A stretch of 64,000 nucleotides of DNA from Myxococcota bacterium (GTDB taxonomy: Bacteria > Myxococcota > XYA12-FULL-58-9 > JALHOP01), in the NCBI GenBank assembly GCA_022842935.1, contig JALHOP010000006.1:1-64000 (forward strand). The letters are read 5' to 3'. Both the position numbers and the translations under genes were made by a program. This document shows positions 1 to 7,926 of this stretch, one piece after another. How positions within the stretch are numbered: the stretch's first letter is position 1; every line of letters starts with the position of its first letter. The notes under the pieces are model-generated. The model saw only the letters and a program-made list of their open reading frames with translations, made no database searches and had not been told where the DNA came from.

Positions 1-105
1 TCGTTGGCAATCGGCGGCCGCAAGATGTACCGACAAAGCCGCTCGAGGCGCGCGCGGTCCGCGCCATGCACACGGACCGCGGCATCGACATCGAACGCAT
101 AGCCT

Positions 106-560
106 TTGAGCCCAGGCGTGGCGGTCCCTGCCGCAGCGCCCAGCAAGCGTGTATCGGCCGCCTGCCTTGGGCAAAGACCAGCACCCCCTGCACGGAAGCC
201 GCAGCCACGGTTCTTCGCCTCGAGCCTCATCTACTCGCTCCTCGTCTGGGGCGTTCAAGCCGTGGCGTTTGCCATCCTGCTGCTGCGCGCCTTCGGCATC
301 GATGTCGGCATCGGGCCTATGATCGTCGCGACGAGTATCGCGAACGTGGCTGCGGTGCTCCCGCTCTCGGCGCTTTCGGGGCACTCGAGGCGGGCTGGGC
401 CGCAGGCTTCGTGGCCATGGGAGTTCCCGCAGTCGCGGCGACCAGCTCCGGACTGGCCGCGCACCTAGTGGTGGCCGTGAACACACTGATGGCTGCGGCG
501 TTCGCCCTGCCACTCTGGCGTGGGCACAAACGCGCATCAGCTTTGGCACGCCACCGATAA
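106..560 (+). pseudogene. Frameshifted flippase-like membrane protein (UPF0104 / LPG synthase TM type)
   Basis: Two plus-strand frames together give one recognisable membrane protein tail. Up to about position 363 one frame encodes hydrophobic helices including VWGVQAVAFAILLLRAFGI and SIANVAAVLPLSAL. From about 363 the +2 frame continues with GAFGALEAGW and then a hydrophobic segment ending near 530. In the flippase-like family related to the transmembrane part of lysylphosphatidylglycerol synthase, the motif 'LP.S..GLG.FEAGW' is continuous, so a frameshift near 363-370 joins the pieces. The N-terminal helices of a normal protein of about 300 residues are missing. I read it as a decayed remnant; an assembly error is the alternative. 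No RBS is seen. Confidence 0.5.
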
Positions 561-577
561 CTACTTCGACATCGACA

Positions 578-955
578 ATGAGGGGCGATTCCGTGAATGC
601 CAAGAGCGTGAAGCCATATCCGTCGATACTCGCAGTCGCTGCGACCCCGGCGGCGGCAGCGCAATTCGTGCGCAACATCCATATGGTTGGTGCGCGCTCG
701 GAGATCAGGGCCCGCCAAGACGCCCGTGGTAGTGACTCATTCTTCGACCGCCTCAGCGACCGCTTGCGCCTTGCCGGCGCGTCGATTCACGCGGACATGG
801 CGGCGAGCACGATCCTGACGGCTAACGGGTCATTCGGTGACCTGATAGCCGCCCACAACATGACCATGGCCTCCGCGATCTTCACCTTTTTCGAAAGCCC
901 GAAGCACGGTACCGTCCGGCCGCTGTTCAGCGGCTACCGCGCCAGCCAAGCCTAG
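578..955 (+). CDS. Hypothetical protein, possibly spurious
   Basis: An open frame of 125 codons starting with ATG. The product has an alanine-rich stretch near residues 19-30 and no motif I recognise. No convincing RBS precedes it, and it sits among degraded sequences (a frameshifted flippase upstream, a gene scrap downstream), so it may itself be a remnant. The plausible region is the second half, with mixed hydrophobic and polar composition around 'TMASAIFTFFESPKHG'. No function can be proposed. Confidence 0.25.
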   Translation: MRGDSVNAKSVKPYPSILAVAATPAAAAQFVRNIHMVGARSEIRARQDARGSDSFFDRLSDRLRLAGASIHADMAASTILTANGSFGDLIAAHNMTMASAIFTFFESPKHGTVRPLFSGYRASQA

Positions 956-1151
956 ACGCGGCCTTGGGAAATGTCCGCCGAGTAGATCTGAACAACGACT
1001 GGGGTGGTTACTATGTCACTGGAGAGCACCACGAATCGCCCAGGTAGCGCCTCCGCTACGGCCGGCGTCGCAGCCGCATGCCGGACACGATGAGGGTGCC
1101 GAGGGGCGTTGCCTGATAACCGCGGTTCCGTAAACTCCAGGGCGCTCGGGT

Positions 1152-1304
1152 TGGACAGGGCTTTATGCCGACCAGGCTGCCGCCGGGTCCGAAGGGGATC
1201 ACAGGCGCCTTTGGAACGTTTTCCTCGACGATACGCCGCGCATCTCTGTTGGCTATAGCGACAAGAAGCCGGATCGCATCGATTACGTGCTCACGCGAGT
1301 CTGA
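1152..1304 (+). pseudogene. C-terminal scrap of a PAP/fibrillin-like paralogue
   Basis: The plus-strand frame ending at TGA 1302-1304 encodes RLWNVFLDDTPRISVGY followed by a tail ending YVLTRV. This matches the end of the protein encoded at 60890-61795 (RLWNLYLDDTLRISAGY ... YYVLTRV) almost position for position. No ATG or full-length upstream coding sequence exists here, so only the last 40-50 residues survive. It is therefore a truncated copy of the same family, on the opposite strand and about 59 kb away. This supports the view that the left end of the window is a graveyard of gene fragments. Confidence 0.65.
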
Positions 1305-1322
1305 GCGCGAAGGGTTTTGGGT

Positions 1323-1748
1323 CTAAAGCGCGCGGGCGGCGAGCACCGCGCGATAGGCTTCGTACGCACGCTTCAGACACTGGGCGAGCGTTTGCTCACG
1401 CAGCTCGTCGAAGCCGCCGTAGCCGTCGAACGTGGTCAAGTAGATGCGGTCGCCGCGCACCGTGATGTCGAACGTCTCTTCATCGGTTGCGACTCGCCAC
1501 GTGGAGATGCCACCGGAGCTGCTCGTGGTGATCTGGGCTTTGGGGAACTGTTTGCCAATTTCAGTCGCGGAGAAACTGGACGCCTTAGCGGATGCCTGCT
1601 GGGTGAGGTCGATGCGGACCGGCAGCTCGATGACCGCATCGGAGAGCGACCGACCCGCGCCCGTGGCCCCGACCCGCGTCGTTACTACCTTGAGATCTTC
1701 GCCGGGACGTAGGGCGTAGCCCAGGACGCATCGCAACGACCGCTCCAT
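1323..1748 (-). CDS. Hypothetical protein, 141 aa
   Basis: A small soluble protein with beta-strand-rich character (ISTWRVATDEETFDITVRG, then RIYLTTFDGYGGFDEL) and a helical C-terminus. I do not recognise a family. The longest open frame starts six bases further out at 1754. ATG 1748 is preferred because AGGAG lies about 8 bases before it, while the same AGGAG is only 2 bases from the outer ATG. No signal peptide or membrane segment is visible. It lies just downstream of the large gene at 1795-5310 on the same strand (about 46 bases between stop and start) and may share its transcript. Confidence 0.55.
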   Translation of the reverse strand: MERSLRCVLGYALRPGEDLKVVTTRVGATGAGRSLSDAVIELPVRIDLTQQASAKASSFSATEIGKQFPKAQITTSSSGGISTWRVATDEETFDITVRGDRIYLTTFDGYGGFDELREQTLAQCLKRAYEAYRAVLAARAL

Positions 1749-1794
1749 GCTCATGTCTCCTCTTATACCAGGCTCGTGAGTCGCAAGCTGTGGG

Positions 1795-4700
1795 TCAGCG
1801 GATGTTGCGGATGGCGGCCGCCAGCAAGTCGTCGGTTATCGCCTTGGTCGCAGATGCACCGGGCGACGGCGCGTTCACGCCATCTGGATTGGTCGCGGGC
1901 GACGGGGTGTTGAGCGATCCGCCGAGAAAATCCTCAGCGGTGAGTTCACGTCGGTCGTCCACGAATACCTTGTCGAAGGCACGCGAGCCAATCGAGCCGC
2001 TAGCATCGATGGATGTGAAAGGCACGTACGTCGCCCCCAGAGCTGCGGTGGCCCCGCCAAACAGAGCTGCGGTGACCCCGCCTAACGTCGGTCCGCGCCC
2101 CTGCAGCGCCTTCTCCAGGTTCCGGATGCGATCTTGTAAGCCCGGCGTGGGCACTAGGCGCGGACGATCCGGGAATCGATTGCGCGGCAAGACGTCGTCC
2201 GGAGCGACGGGATTGCCCGAGAGGTCCTCCGCATCTTTGTAGACGAGCTCGCTCTTCGGCACGTCGAGCTCGCGGCCGCGGCGCGTTTCGCGGATGTTGC
2301 CACTGATGGCGAGCGCCACGTCGGTGTCTTGCAAGGTCTGCAGAACGAGTCCGCTGAAGCGTCCGTCGCGGATGATCTTGTCCGCCAAGAACTGGAGTGA
2401 CTCTTTGCCGATGGTCTCCGACGAGATCTCCAAGGCCATCCCGCGGATGGAGTTACCGCCTGCGCGTCGAATCGCAAACCCAATCTCCTGGCCGGGCTCG
2501 AACGCGGAGACATCGAATCCTTGCAACAACGAGGCAAGACGAGCGTGCATCTCGAGGCGCGAATCCGCGCGCACTTCGACTGGTTGGAAGGTCTCGTAGC
2601 CGATCCGCCGAGCGATGCGCGTGGGTGCGTCCGCTTTAGCAAGCACCGGCGCGTCCTCGGGATAGAGCTCGGTGATCGACTGACCAACGATGCTTGCTCC
2701 TGCGGCGAGGCGGTCGGTCGCTGCCAAGGTGAGCGGTTGATTGACGAAGAGCGACACCGTGTTGGCGCCGACCTTGGTGGTCGACTCGATGAGCTTCTTC
2801 GAGACCAGATCGCCACCGTTGCCGGGACCGACCCAAGCAAAGACGTCTTCGAGACCAGCGACGCTCTTGGCGACGACGGCGTTGCCGGAAGAATCGCGTC
2901 CGATCACGCCCTCGGGCACGGGCGCGCGAATCAGGGTCAGGTTCCCAGCATCGCTGAGCTTCTTTTTTGGGTCGGGCGCATCCGGGTCGGTGAGCCAGGC
3001 GATCGGGCCGAGCTCTGCTTGGTAGCCGCGCCCATCGATGAGCTTCCCGCTCACGAGCTTTCTGCCGTTTTCCAGCGTCACTTCGACGCGTCCGCCCTCG
3101 GCGCTATCGAAGCTGGCTGCAAGGGAGGGCTCGAGGCGCAGAATCCCTTTCAAGATCGCGCCGGAGATGCGTTGATAACGTGTGCGTGCGCCGTCGAGCG
3201 CGTCTTGATCGGCGGGGGCGAGCTTCTCGCGGATCTCCTTCATGTGCCCGTCGTTCGCGAAGAGCTCCTCGATGGGCTTGTCCTTGAGCACATTCATGAG
3301 CGCCTGATAGCCGCCATCGGAGAGGATGCGCTTGAGGTAGTCGCGCCCGACGAGGAACTCGAAGCAGTTCGTTGGACCATCGCCGACGACCCACACGAGG
3401 TTGTTGAGCTGTCCGAGCTGAGCGGGCGTGTTGCGATACACGTCATCGGGCGCGAGCCTCAGCGCGAGCTCGAGCGCCGTGCGGGTCGAATCGCCAAACC
3501 CGATGAACGTGCACGACGCGACGTCTTGGTTCTCGTTGAGCTTCGCGGGGACGTTCGCGCGAAATGGCGAAAGTACGTCCGCACCGTCCGTGTCCGACAC
3601 CGCAAGCGCATCGGCGGTCGTCATCACATAGGCGTTGAACGACGGCCTTCTGGCGTTACCGTCGACGATCGCCTCGGCGAGGCTCCGGCGCCAGCTCGCA
3701 ATGTTGTTGCGGTCGCGGACGATCGCCTGCTGAAAGCGCGTGTCGGATTCGCCGCTACCGAAGGGCTTCGGGGTATTGCCAAAGCCGTTTGCGACTGCGC
3801 AGCGGTGCGAATAAGCGACCCGGCCATCGGCGTAAGTGATGCGAAAACCCGCAGGCCATCGCGCCGCGCTGGGGTCGCGCGTCGTGCGGCGGTGCTCGAT
3901 CTTCATCACATCGGCGTCGAGTGACACGTCGAGCGCCGAGCGCTCGCCCGCCTCGTGGAGCGCCATCACGCCGACATCATCGACGTCCCGCGCTACCGGG
4001 TAGGCGGTGCCGCTCGCGTCCGACACGAGAAATGCGCCAGCGACCGGATTGATGTTGCCGCGCCCGTTGCCTCCGGGTTTGCCGTCGTCGACGCCTTGCC
4101 GGCTGTTCATGAAGAACGCGCCGCCGCTACGACCGAAGTTGTACGATGCCGGCGCGCGATCCATCCCGAGGACGCGCGTCTCCGGGTTGGTTCGTGCAAC
4201 GCGGTCGATGAGGGCACGGCCATGGGCGCCGACACCGACGACGCCGAGGTCCCAGACCGCTTCGGTCGGGCGATCGAGCATCAACGCGCGCAAACGGTCC
4301 GACTTGCCGACGAGGTCCGTCGTCATCGCCGCGAGCTGGACCTTACGCAGGCCCATGTCGGCGCCGAAGAGCAGCGAGAGGATGCGCGTGGCTTTCTGGA
4401 GCGTTGGCGTTTCCGCCTGATAGTCGATCTCCTTGTCTTGGTAGTTGCGCAGCACGCGCTGCAGGCGGGGCACGATGTCGGGCGTGGTGAGCGCGAGTTG
4501 ACGAAATGCGGCGACGGCGCTACCGCGGTCACCGCTGGCAAACGCTTGAAGTAGGCTCTCGACTTGCTCGCGGCCGAAGTTGGGGAGGCTCGCCGCGATG
4601 AATTTGTCCCGGACGAACTCTTGCAAGCGCCTCGAGATCTTGAGGTCGAGCGACTGACCGGCCCGCGTCGTGCCTTTGACGTAGTTGATGACAGTGGATG

Positions 4701-5310
4701 CGGAGTTGAACTGATCGAGCCCACTCACCCCGACGTTGCCGCCCGTGAAGCCGACTTGCTGCGGAGGAACCAGCTCGGTCAACAAGCGCATTGGCTTCTC
4801 GAGCGTGCCATCCTCGAGGCAAACGATTGCGCCCAGCGGGATGTTGGCGGCCCGCGCCGCCCCATAGATGTTGGAGACGTCTCTCGGAGACAGCACGTTG
4901 AAGCTGAGCAGGCCACTGCGAAACACGAGTGTGGTGACTTCTGCCTTGAAGACCGCGAGGCGCTCTCGCGCGACCTCGGGCGCGAGCCGCTCGCCGCCCA
5001 CGGATCGGGCTCTCGGTGGTGATTGGAGCTGAGTGTCGAGACCACGCTGATTGTCTGCGGGCTTGTCGTTGGCGGCCGCCAGGTCGCTCGCGTAGCGTTC
5101 GAGACTCGCAAGCGTTCGACCCGGGTCGACATCGAGCGTCCTTTGGACGAAGCGCACGAAGTCACGAGGGTCCGCCAGATATTCGGGTTCGCCGCGGATG
5201 GCTTGAGGCAGCGCATCGCCCGCCCGCGGCCGCGCTCGAACGTCGGTCGCCGGGACTACAGCAGAACGCAGGATAAAAGTCGCCGCATCTTGTGGAATTA
5301 GCTTCACCAT
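1795..5310 (-). CDS. Large protein of unknown function with a Rossmann-like core
   Basis: A 1171-residue protein with no signal peptide and no clear membrane helix. In its middle third lies AVWDLGVVGVGAHGRALIDRV, a beta strand followed by a glycine-rich turn (GVVGVGAHG), then FGRSGGAFFMNSR. This order is typical of FAD/NAD(P)-binding Rossmann domains of the ornithine/lysine monooxygenase type, though the glycine pattern is imperfect (inference). The C-terminal region includes a Gly/Ala-rich segment (ALFGGATAALGATYVPF), then a Pro/Asn/Ser-rich low-complexity tail. The start was placed at ATG 5310 because GGAAG lies 6 bases before it. An in-frame GTG at 5409 would add 33 basic residues that look non-coding. 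The flanking genes give no functional clue. Confidence 0.7.
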   Translation of the reverse strand: MVKLIPQDAATFILRSAVVPATDVRARPRAGDALPQAIRGEPEYLADPRDFVRFVQRTLDVDPGRTLASLERYASDLAAANDKPADNQRGLDTQLQSPPRARSVGGERLAPEVARERLAVFKAEVTTLVFRSGLLSFNVLSPRDVSNIYGAARAANIPLGAIVCLEDGTLEKPMRLLTELVPPQQVGFTGGNVGVSGLDQFNSASTVINYVKGTTRAGQSLDLKISRRLQEFVRDKFIAASLPNFGREQVESLLQAFASGDRGSAVAAFRQLALTTPDIVPRLQRVLRNYQDKEIDYQAETPTLQKATRILSLLFGADMGLRKVQLAAMTTDLVGKSDRLRALMLDRPTEAVWDLGVVGVGAHGRALIDRVARTNPETRVLGMDRAPASYNFGRSGGAFFMNSRQGVDDGKPGGNGRGNINPVAGAFLVSDASGTAYPVARDVDDVGVMALHEAGERSALDVSLDADVMKIEHRRTTRDPSAARWPAGFRITYADGRVAYSHRCAVANGFGNTPKPFGSGESDTRFQQAIVRDRNNIASWRRSLAEAIVDGNARRPSFNAYVMTTADALAVSDTDGADVLSPFRANVPAKLNENQDVASCTFIGFGDSTRTALELALRLAPDDVYRNTPAQLGQLNNLVWVVGDGPTNCFEFLVGRDYLKRILSDGGYQALMNVLKDKPIEELFANDGHMKEIREKLAPADQDALDGARTRYQRISGAILKGILRLEPSLAASFDSAEGGRVEVTLENGRKLVSGKLIDGRGYQAELGPIAWLTDPDAPDPKKKLSDAGNLTLIRAPVPEGVIGRDSSGNAVVAKSVAGLEDVFAWVGPGNGGDLVSKKLIESTTKVGANTVSLFVNQPLTLAATDRLAAGASIVGQSITELYPEDAPVLAKADAPTRIARRIGYETFQPVEVRADSRLEMHARLASLLQGFDVSAFEPGQEIGFAIRRAGGNSIRGMALEISSETIGKESLQFLADKIIRDGRFSGLVLQTLQDTDVALAISGNIRETRRGRELDVPKSELVYKDAEDLSGNPVAPDDVLPRNRFPDRPRLVPTPGLQDRIRNLEKALQGRGPTLGGVTAALFGGATAALGATYVPFTSIDASGSIGSRAFDKVFVDDRRELTAEDFLGGSLNTPSPATNPDGVNAPSPGASATKAITDDLLAAAIRNIR

Positions 5311-5806
5311 CACCAGCTTCCAACCACGACATAGACCGATAACAGTATCGGTTCTGGGATTTAGTCTCGGCAGCGAGGCCCGGCGCGTTCGGACACTCGT
5401 GCCTGACACCGAGTCAGGTGTAAGTCATTGAGGCGAAAGGGTTTTTCACCCTCTCAGCGACGCAGAAAACCGGCGTGATGCTGGAGCTGCAGCGAGATGA
5501 CGGTGCTCACGAGGTAGTACCCGGTGGAAACGGGCATCGGAACGTTTGCCGGCTCTCGCCTTCGCGAACGAGGCGGATTGCTTTGGTCGATCGGAAACGA
5601 CGACATCGCGCTGTTCGACGGAACGCGTTGGAACAAGGTCGAGTGTCCCGACAACACCTGACGGCTTGGGGCGCGTTGGCGGAGCCTCGGCCGAGGTGAA
5701 ACCGGAGGAGGGTGCCCGAGGGTCGATGGCAGACGACGGAGCTTCGGCATAGGCGCGCCTGATCCCCGACGGGGCTCCGTGCTTCCTATGCACCTGGCGC
5801 TGACGC

Positions 5807-6124
5807 TCATCTAACCGGAAGCGCGAGGTCTGGGGGAAGCGTGCGCCTCTCGGGGGTTGAGCACAGCCGCGCGAACTGCGCGGCCGTGTCCTTGCCGACG
5901 ACCGACACCCGAGCGCCGCCCAACTCATCCAGAGGCTGAGTGCGGATGACCTCGCTGCCCAGACGTACCCGCATAACGGATGACGTCTTCGATAGCTGAC
6001 GCAGTCGGGTGGCGGAAGCTCGCGAGAAGAAGAGGTCCAGTCGCCCGGTCGCGCCTTCCCATCGGGCGAGCGTGACCGACGCGATGTCAGCCGCCGACAT
6101 CGATCGCGAAGCTCTCTGGCACAC
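5807..6124 (-). pseudogene. SecD P1-head-like fragment in a degraded region
   Basis: The frame encodes SAADIASVTLARWEGATGRL, then LDLFFSRASATRL and a glycine pair before VSVVGKDTAAQFARL. The order (a strand, 'a.rl..ls', a short 'G.v' repeat, 'GGarVsVvGkd.aaqfA.L') recalls the P1 head subdomain of the preprotein translocase subunit SecD. The frame stays open upstream to 6283 without an obvious start. All three minus frames between 5446 and 6345 carry protein-like pieces, for example a hydrophobic tail STGYYLVSTVISLQLQHH ending near 5460, which suggests frameshifted remains. It could instead be a real 105-residue protein starting at GTG 6124. The family resemblance is by eye only. Confidence 0.3.
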
Positions 6125-6461
6125 TGCCGCATCGTGGCGCGCCGTAGTCTTGCGCGATGCGCCCGTAACCCGTTCGGCAATACCCTGGATGCGTGAAAGT
6201 GGCGCCGCCGCTCCGCTAGATCGCTCTCCAGGCCGTACGAGACGGAGACCTCCAAAGCGACAGCGAGTAGGCCGTGGCCTCGATCATTCGGAACGAAGCT
6301 CCCTGACTCCCTCACCGACCCGGCGACGGTCGCGGCTGGCGTCATGAAGATGAAACTTCGTGGGGCCCAACACCGTCGAGTCTCAGGGTTTCATCCTTTT
6401 CGAGCCGCACGCGCACCTCGCGCCACGTAAGACTCTCGCCGCCTGTCGCTGACCGTGGCAG

Positions 6462-7010
6462 CTACGCTCGCTCTTGGGCACTGGCGACCCGTTGAGGCGA
6501 AGTCAGGGGCCGCTCAGTCTGCGTCAAGCCACGTGTCCCGAGCTGGACGGTATCGCTACCGGCCTCAGCGTCGCGAAACAAGAAGATGCGTCGCGTTTCA
6601 CCTGCGCTATCCGTGACGTCCATGTGCTGACCTGCGATCGCGTAGCAGCCACCACCCTCGCTGCCAGCACTCGAAGCGGCGAACGTGTCCGCGATGGTGT
6701 TGACGTATGTGTTCAGGGTGCTGAGCGCGTAGTGACCATCGCGGTCGAACGTGATCGTCATCTGGCTGCACGACGCGAGATAACACGCGGTGGAAGAATA
6801 CGTCTTGAGGCTAGGAAATTCTAGCGCGCTGTTGTTGGGTAGTGCGCGAGAGACGCATAGTCGGCTGGAGTCAGGTGAGCACGTCCGGCGGCGCTGTCGT
6901 GCTGTGAAAGGTGTTCTACCGGTTTCTGGTTGTTCCACGCGGGCAACACTCGACGCAGCGGGGCAGACGTTCGCGAGGCTTGGGTGAGTCAGGGTCCAAG
7001 CCGCTTCCAT
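6462..7010 (-). CDS. Hypothetical protein, uncertain
   Basis: The last 120 residues look like a real protein: a strand-rich stretch CSQMTITFDRDGHYALSTL, a glycine-rich loop with a cysteine (SEGGGCYAIAG), then DVTDSAGETRRIFLFRD. No family is recognised. The N-terminal part (before about residue 75) is arginine/serine-rich and overlaps the end of the transposase fragment in another frame, so the true start is unknown; ATG 7010 is a guess. It may be a truncated gene next to an insertion-sequence scar. Confidence 0.35.
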   Translation of the reverse strand: MEAAWTLTHPSLANVCPAASSVARVEQPETGRTPFTARQRRRTCSPDSSRLCVSRALPNNSALEFPSLKTYSSTACYLASCSQMTITFDRDGHYALSTLNTYVNTIADTFAASSAGSEGGGCYAIAGQHMDVTDSAGETRRIFLFRDAEAGSDTVQLGTRGLTQTERPLTSPQRVASAQERA

Positions 7011-7459
7011 CCAGTTGAGCTCGATTTGCTGTGACGCGCTCGCACGGGCACGCCAAACAGCTTGGCCCACGGCAAGTGGACGCGTTTGGCTGACGCGTGA
7101 GCCTCTGTGCACCCGTGAGCTTCATGGCTGTCGGCAACGACCGCTCGAACGCGCTTGGGCTGGACCTTCGCCCGCAGCGCAAAGACGCCGTGATAGCGGA
7201 CTTGATGGACGCGCGGTGGCGGCACCAGCGCGGCAAGCCGGGCGATGAATTCCGGGCCATCGAAGACGAGATGTGTCGTACCGTCCGACCAGGCACGCTT
7301 CAAACGTAGCTCGAAGCGCCCATCGGAACGTTTGACCAAGCGGTCGGGGCCGCGGATGACCTCGCGATGCAGCGCATCGAAGCGATTCAACGTGTGCGCC
7401 GCACCTACACCGGCATGAAGCCGACGCTCGAGCGTACCCGCCTGCGCGGCGCGTAGTCG
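6989..7459 (-). pseudogene. IS91-type (Y2_Tnp, PF04986-like) transposase fragment
   Basis: The minus-strand frame encodes RLHAGVGAAH, then GRFELRLKRAWSDGTTHLVF, then ALVPPPRVHQVRYHGVFA. This order, a 'DGT..l.f' strand followed by 'LvPpPR.h.vryhGvfA', is the conserved C-terminal part of the 'putative transposase' family carried by IS91-like elements. The catalytic N-terminal region and the zinc-finger start are absent, and the C-terminus after WAKLFGVPV drifts out of the family pattern, probably by frameshift. No terminal repeats were identified. It marks past transposition in this degraded region. Confidence 0.6.
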
Positions 7460-7581
7460 GCGCCCGCAGCGGATCTTTGCAATCCGAATGACGTCGAGTC
7501 ACGGCTGGGCGGCGTCGGAAGGCGTCGCTCGCGTGTTACATTGCCCTGCGAGGTCGACCGTTGGCGACGGCAAAGCACCCC

Positions 7582-7926
7582 ATGTTACGCGCACGCGACG
7601 CAGCGCTCGTTGATCGCAGCGCCGCGCACCTTTTTGGCGAAGTTTTCCCGCAGCTTCTCGCCGCGCGTCGTGCGGAAGCGCGAGCCATCGGTGGGCGCTA
7701 CGGATTCGTCGTCGACGAGCGCCAGTGGGTCCTCGACCTCGACGCCGCCAAGGTCCGGGGCGATGGACGCGACAGCATCGTGGATGACGATGATGGGCTC
7801 ATGAGCGTGGTTCGCTTGACGGAGCATGAGCTCGGGCTCTTACTCGCAGGCAAAACCTGCGCGGCGGAGCTCGAGAGCCGCAACGCGGCCGGGATTCGAC
7901 CGCTCGTCGCGGTGCTCGGCCCATGA
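7582..7926 (+). CDS. Small SCP2-like protein
   Basis: A 114-residue soluble protein. After an N-terminal helix comes GRYGFVVDERQWVLDLDAAK, an acidic loop with several aspartates, then VVRLTEHELGLLLAGK and a final 'R.LVAVLGP'. The order (strand-rich core, acidic loop, helix 'l...dL..ll.Gk') resembles SCP2 sterol-binding-like domains; this is inference from pattern. ATG 7582 has no clear RBS. An alternative TTG at 7561 has GAGG 7 bases upstream and would add seven residues. Its stop overlaps the start of the next gene (ATGA at 7923-7926), so the two are probably translationally coupled. Confidence 0.6.
   Translation: MLRARDAALVDRSAAHLFGEVFPQLLAARRAEARAIGGRYGFVVDERQWVLDLDAAKVRGDGRDSIVDDDDGLMSVVRLTEHELGLLLAGKTCAAELESRNAAGIRPLVAVLGP

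Noticed and set aside
2521-3924. A 467-codon plus-strand open frame
   Set aside because: Antisense to the 1171-residue gene; high in Arg/Glu/Asp, as expected for a shadow frame, with no protein-like domain.
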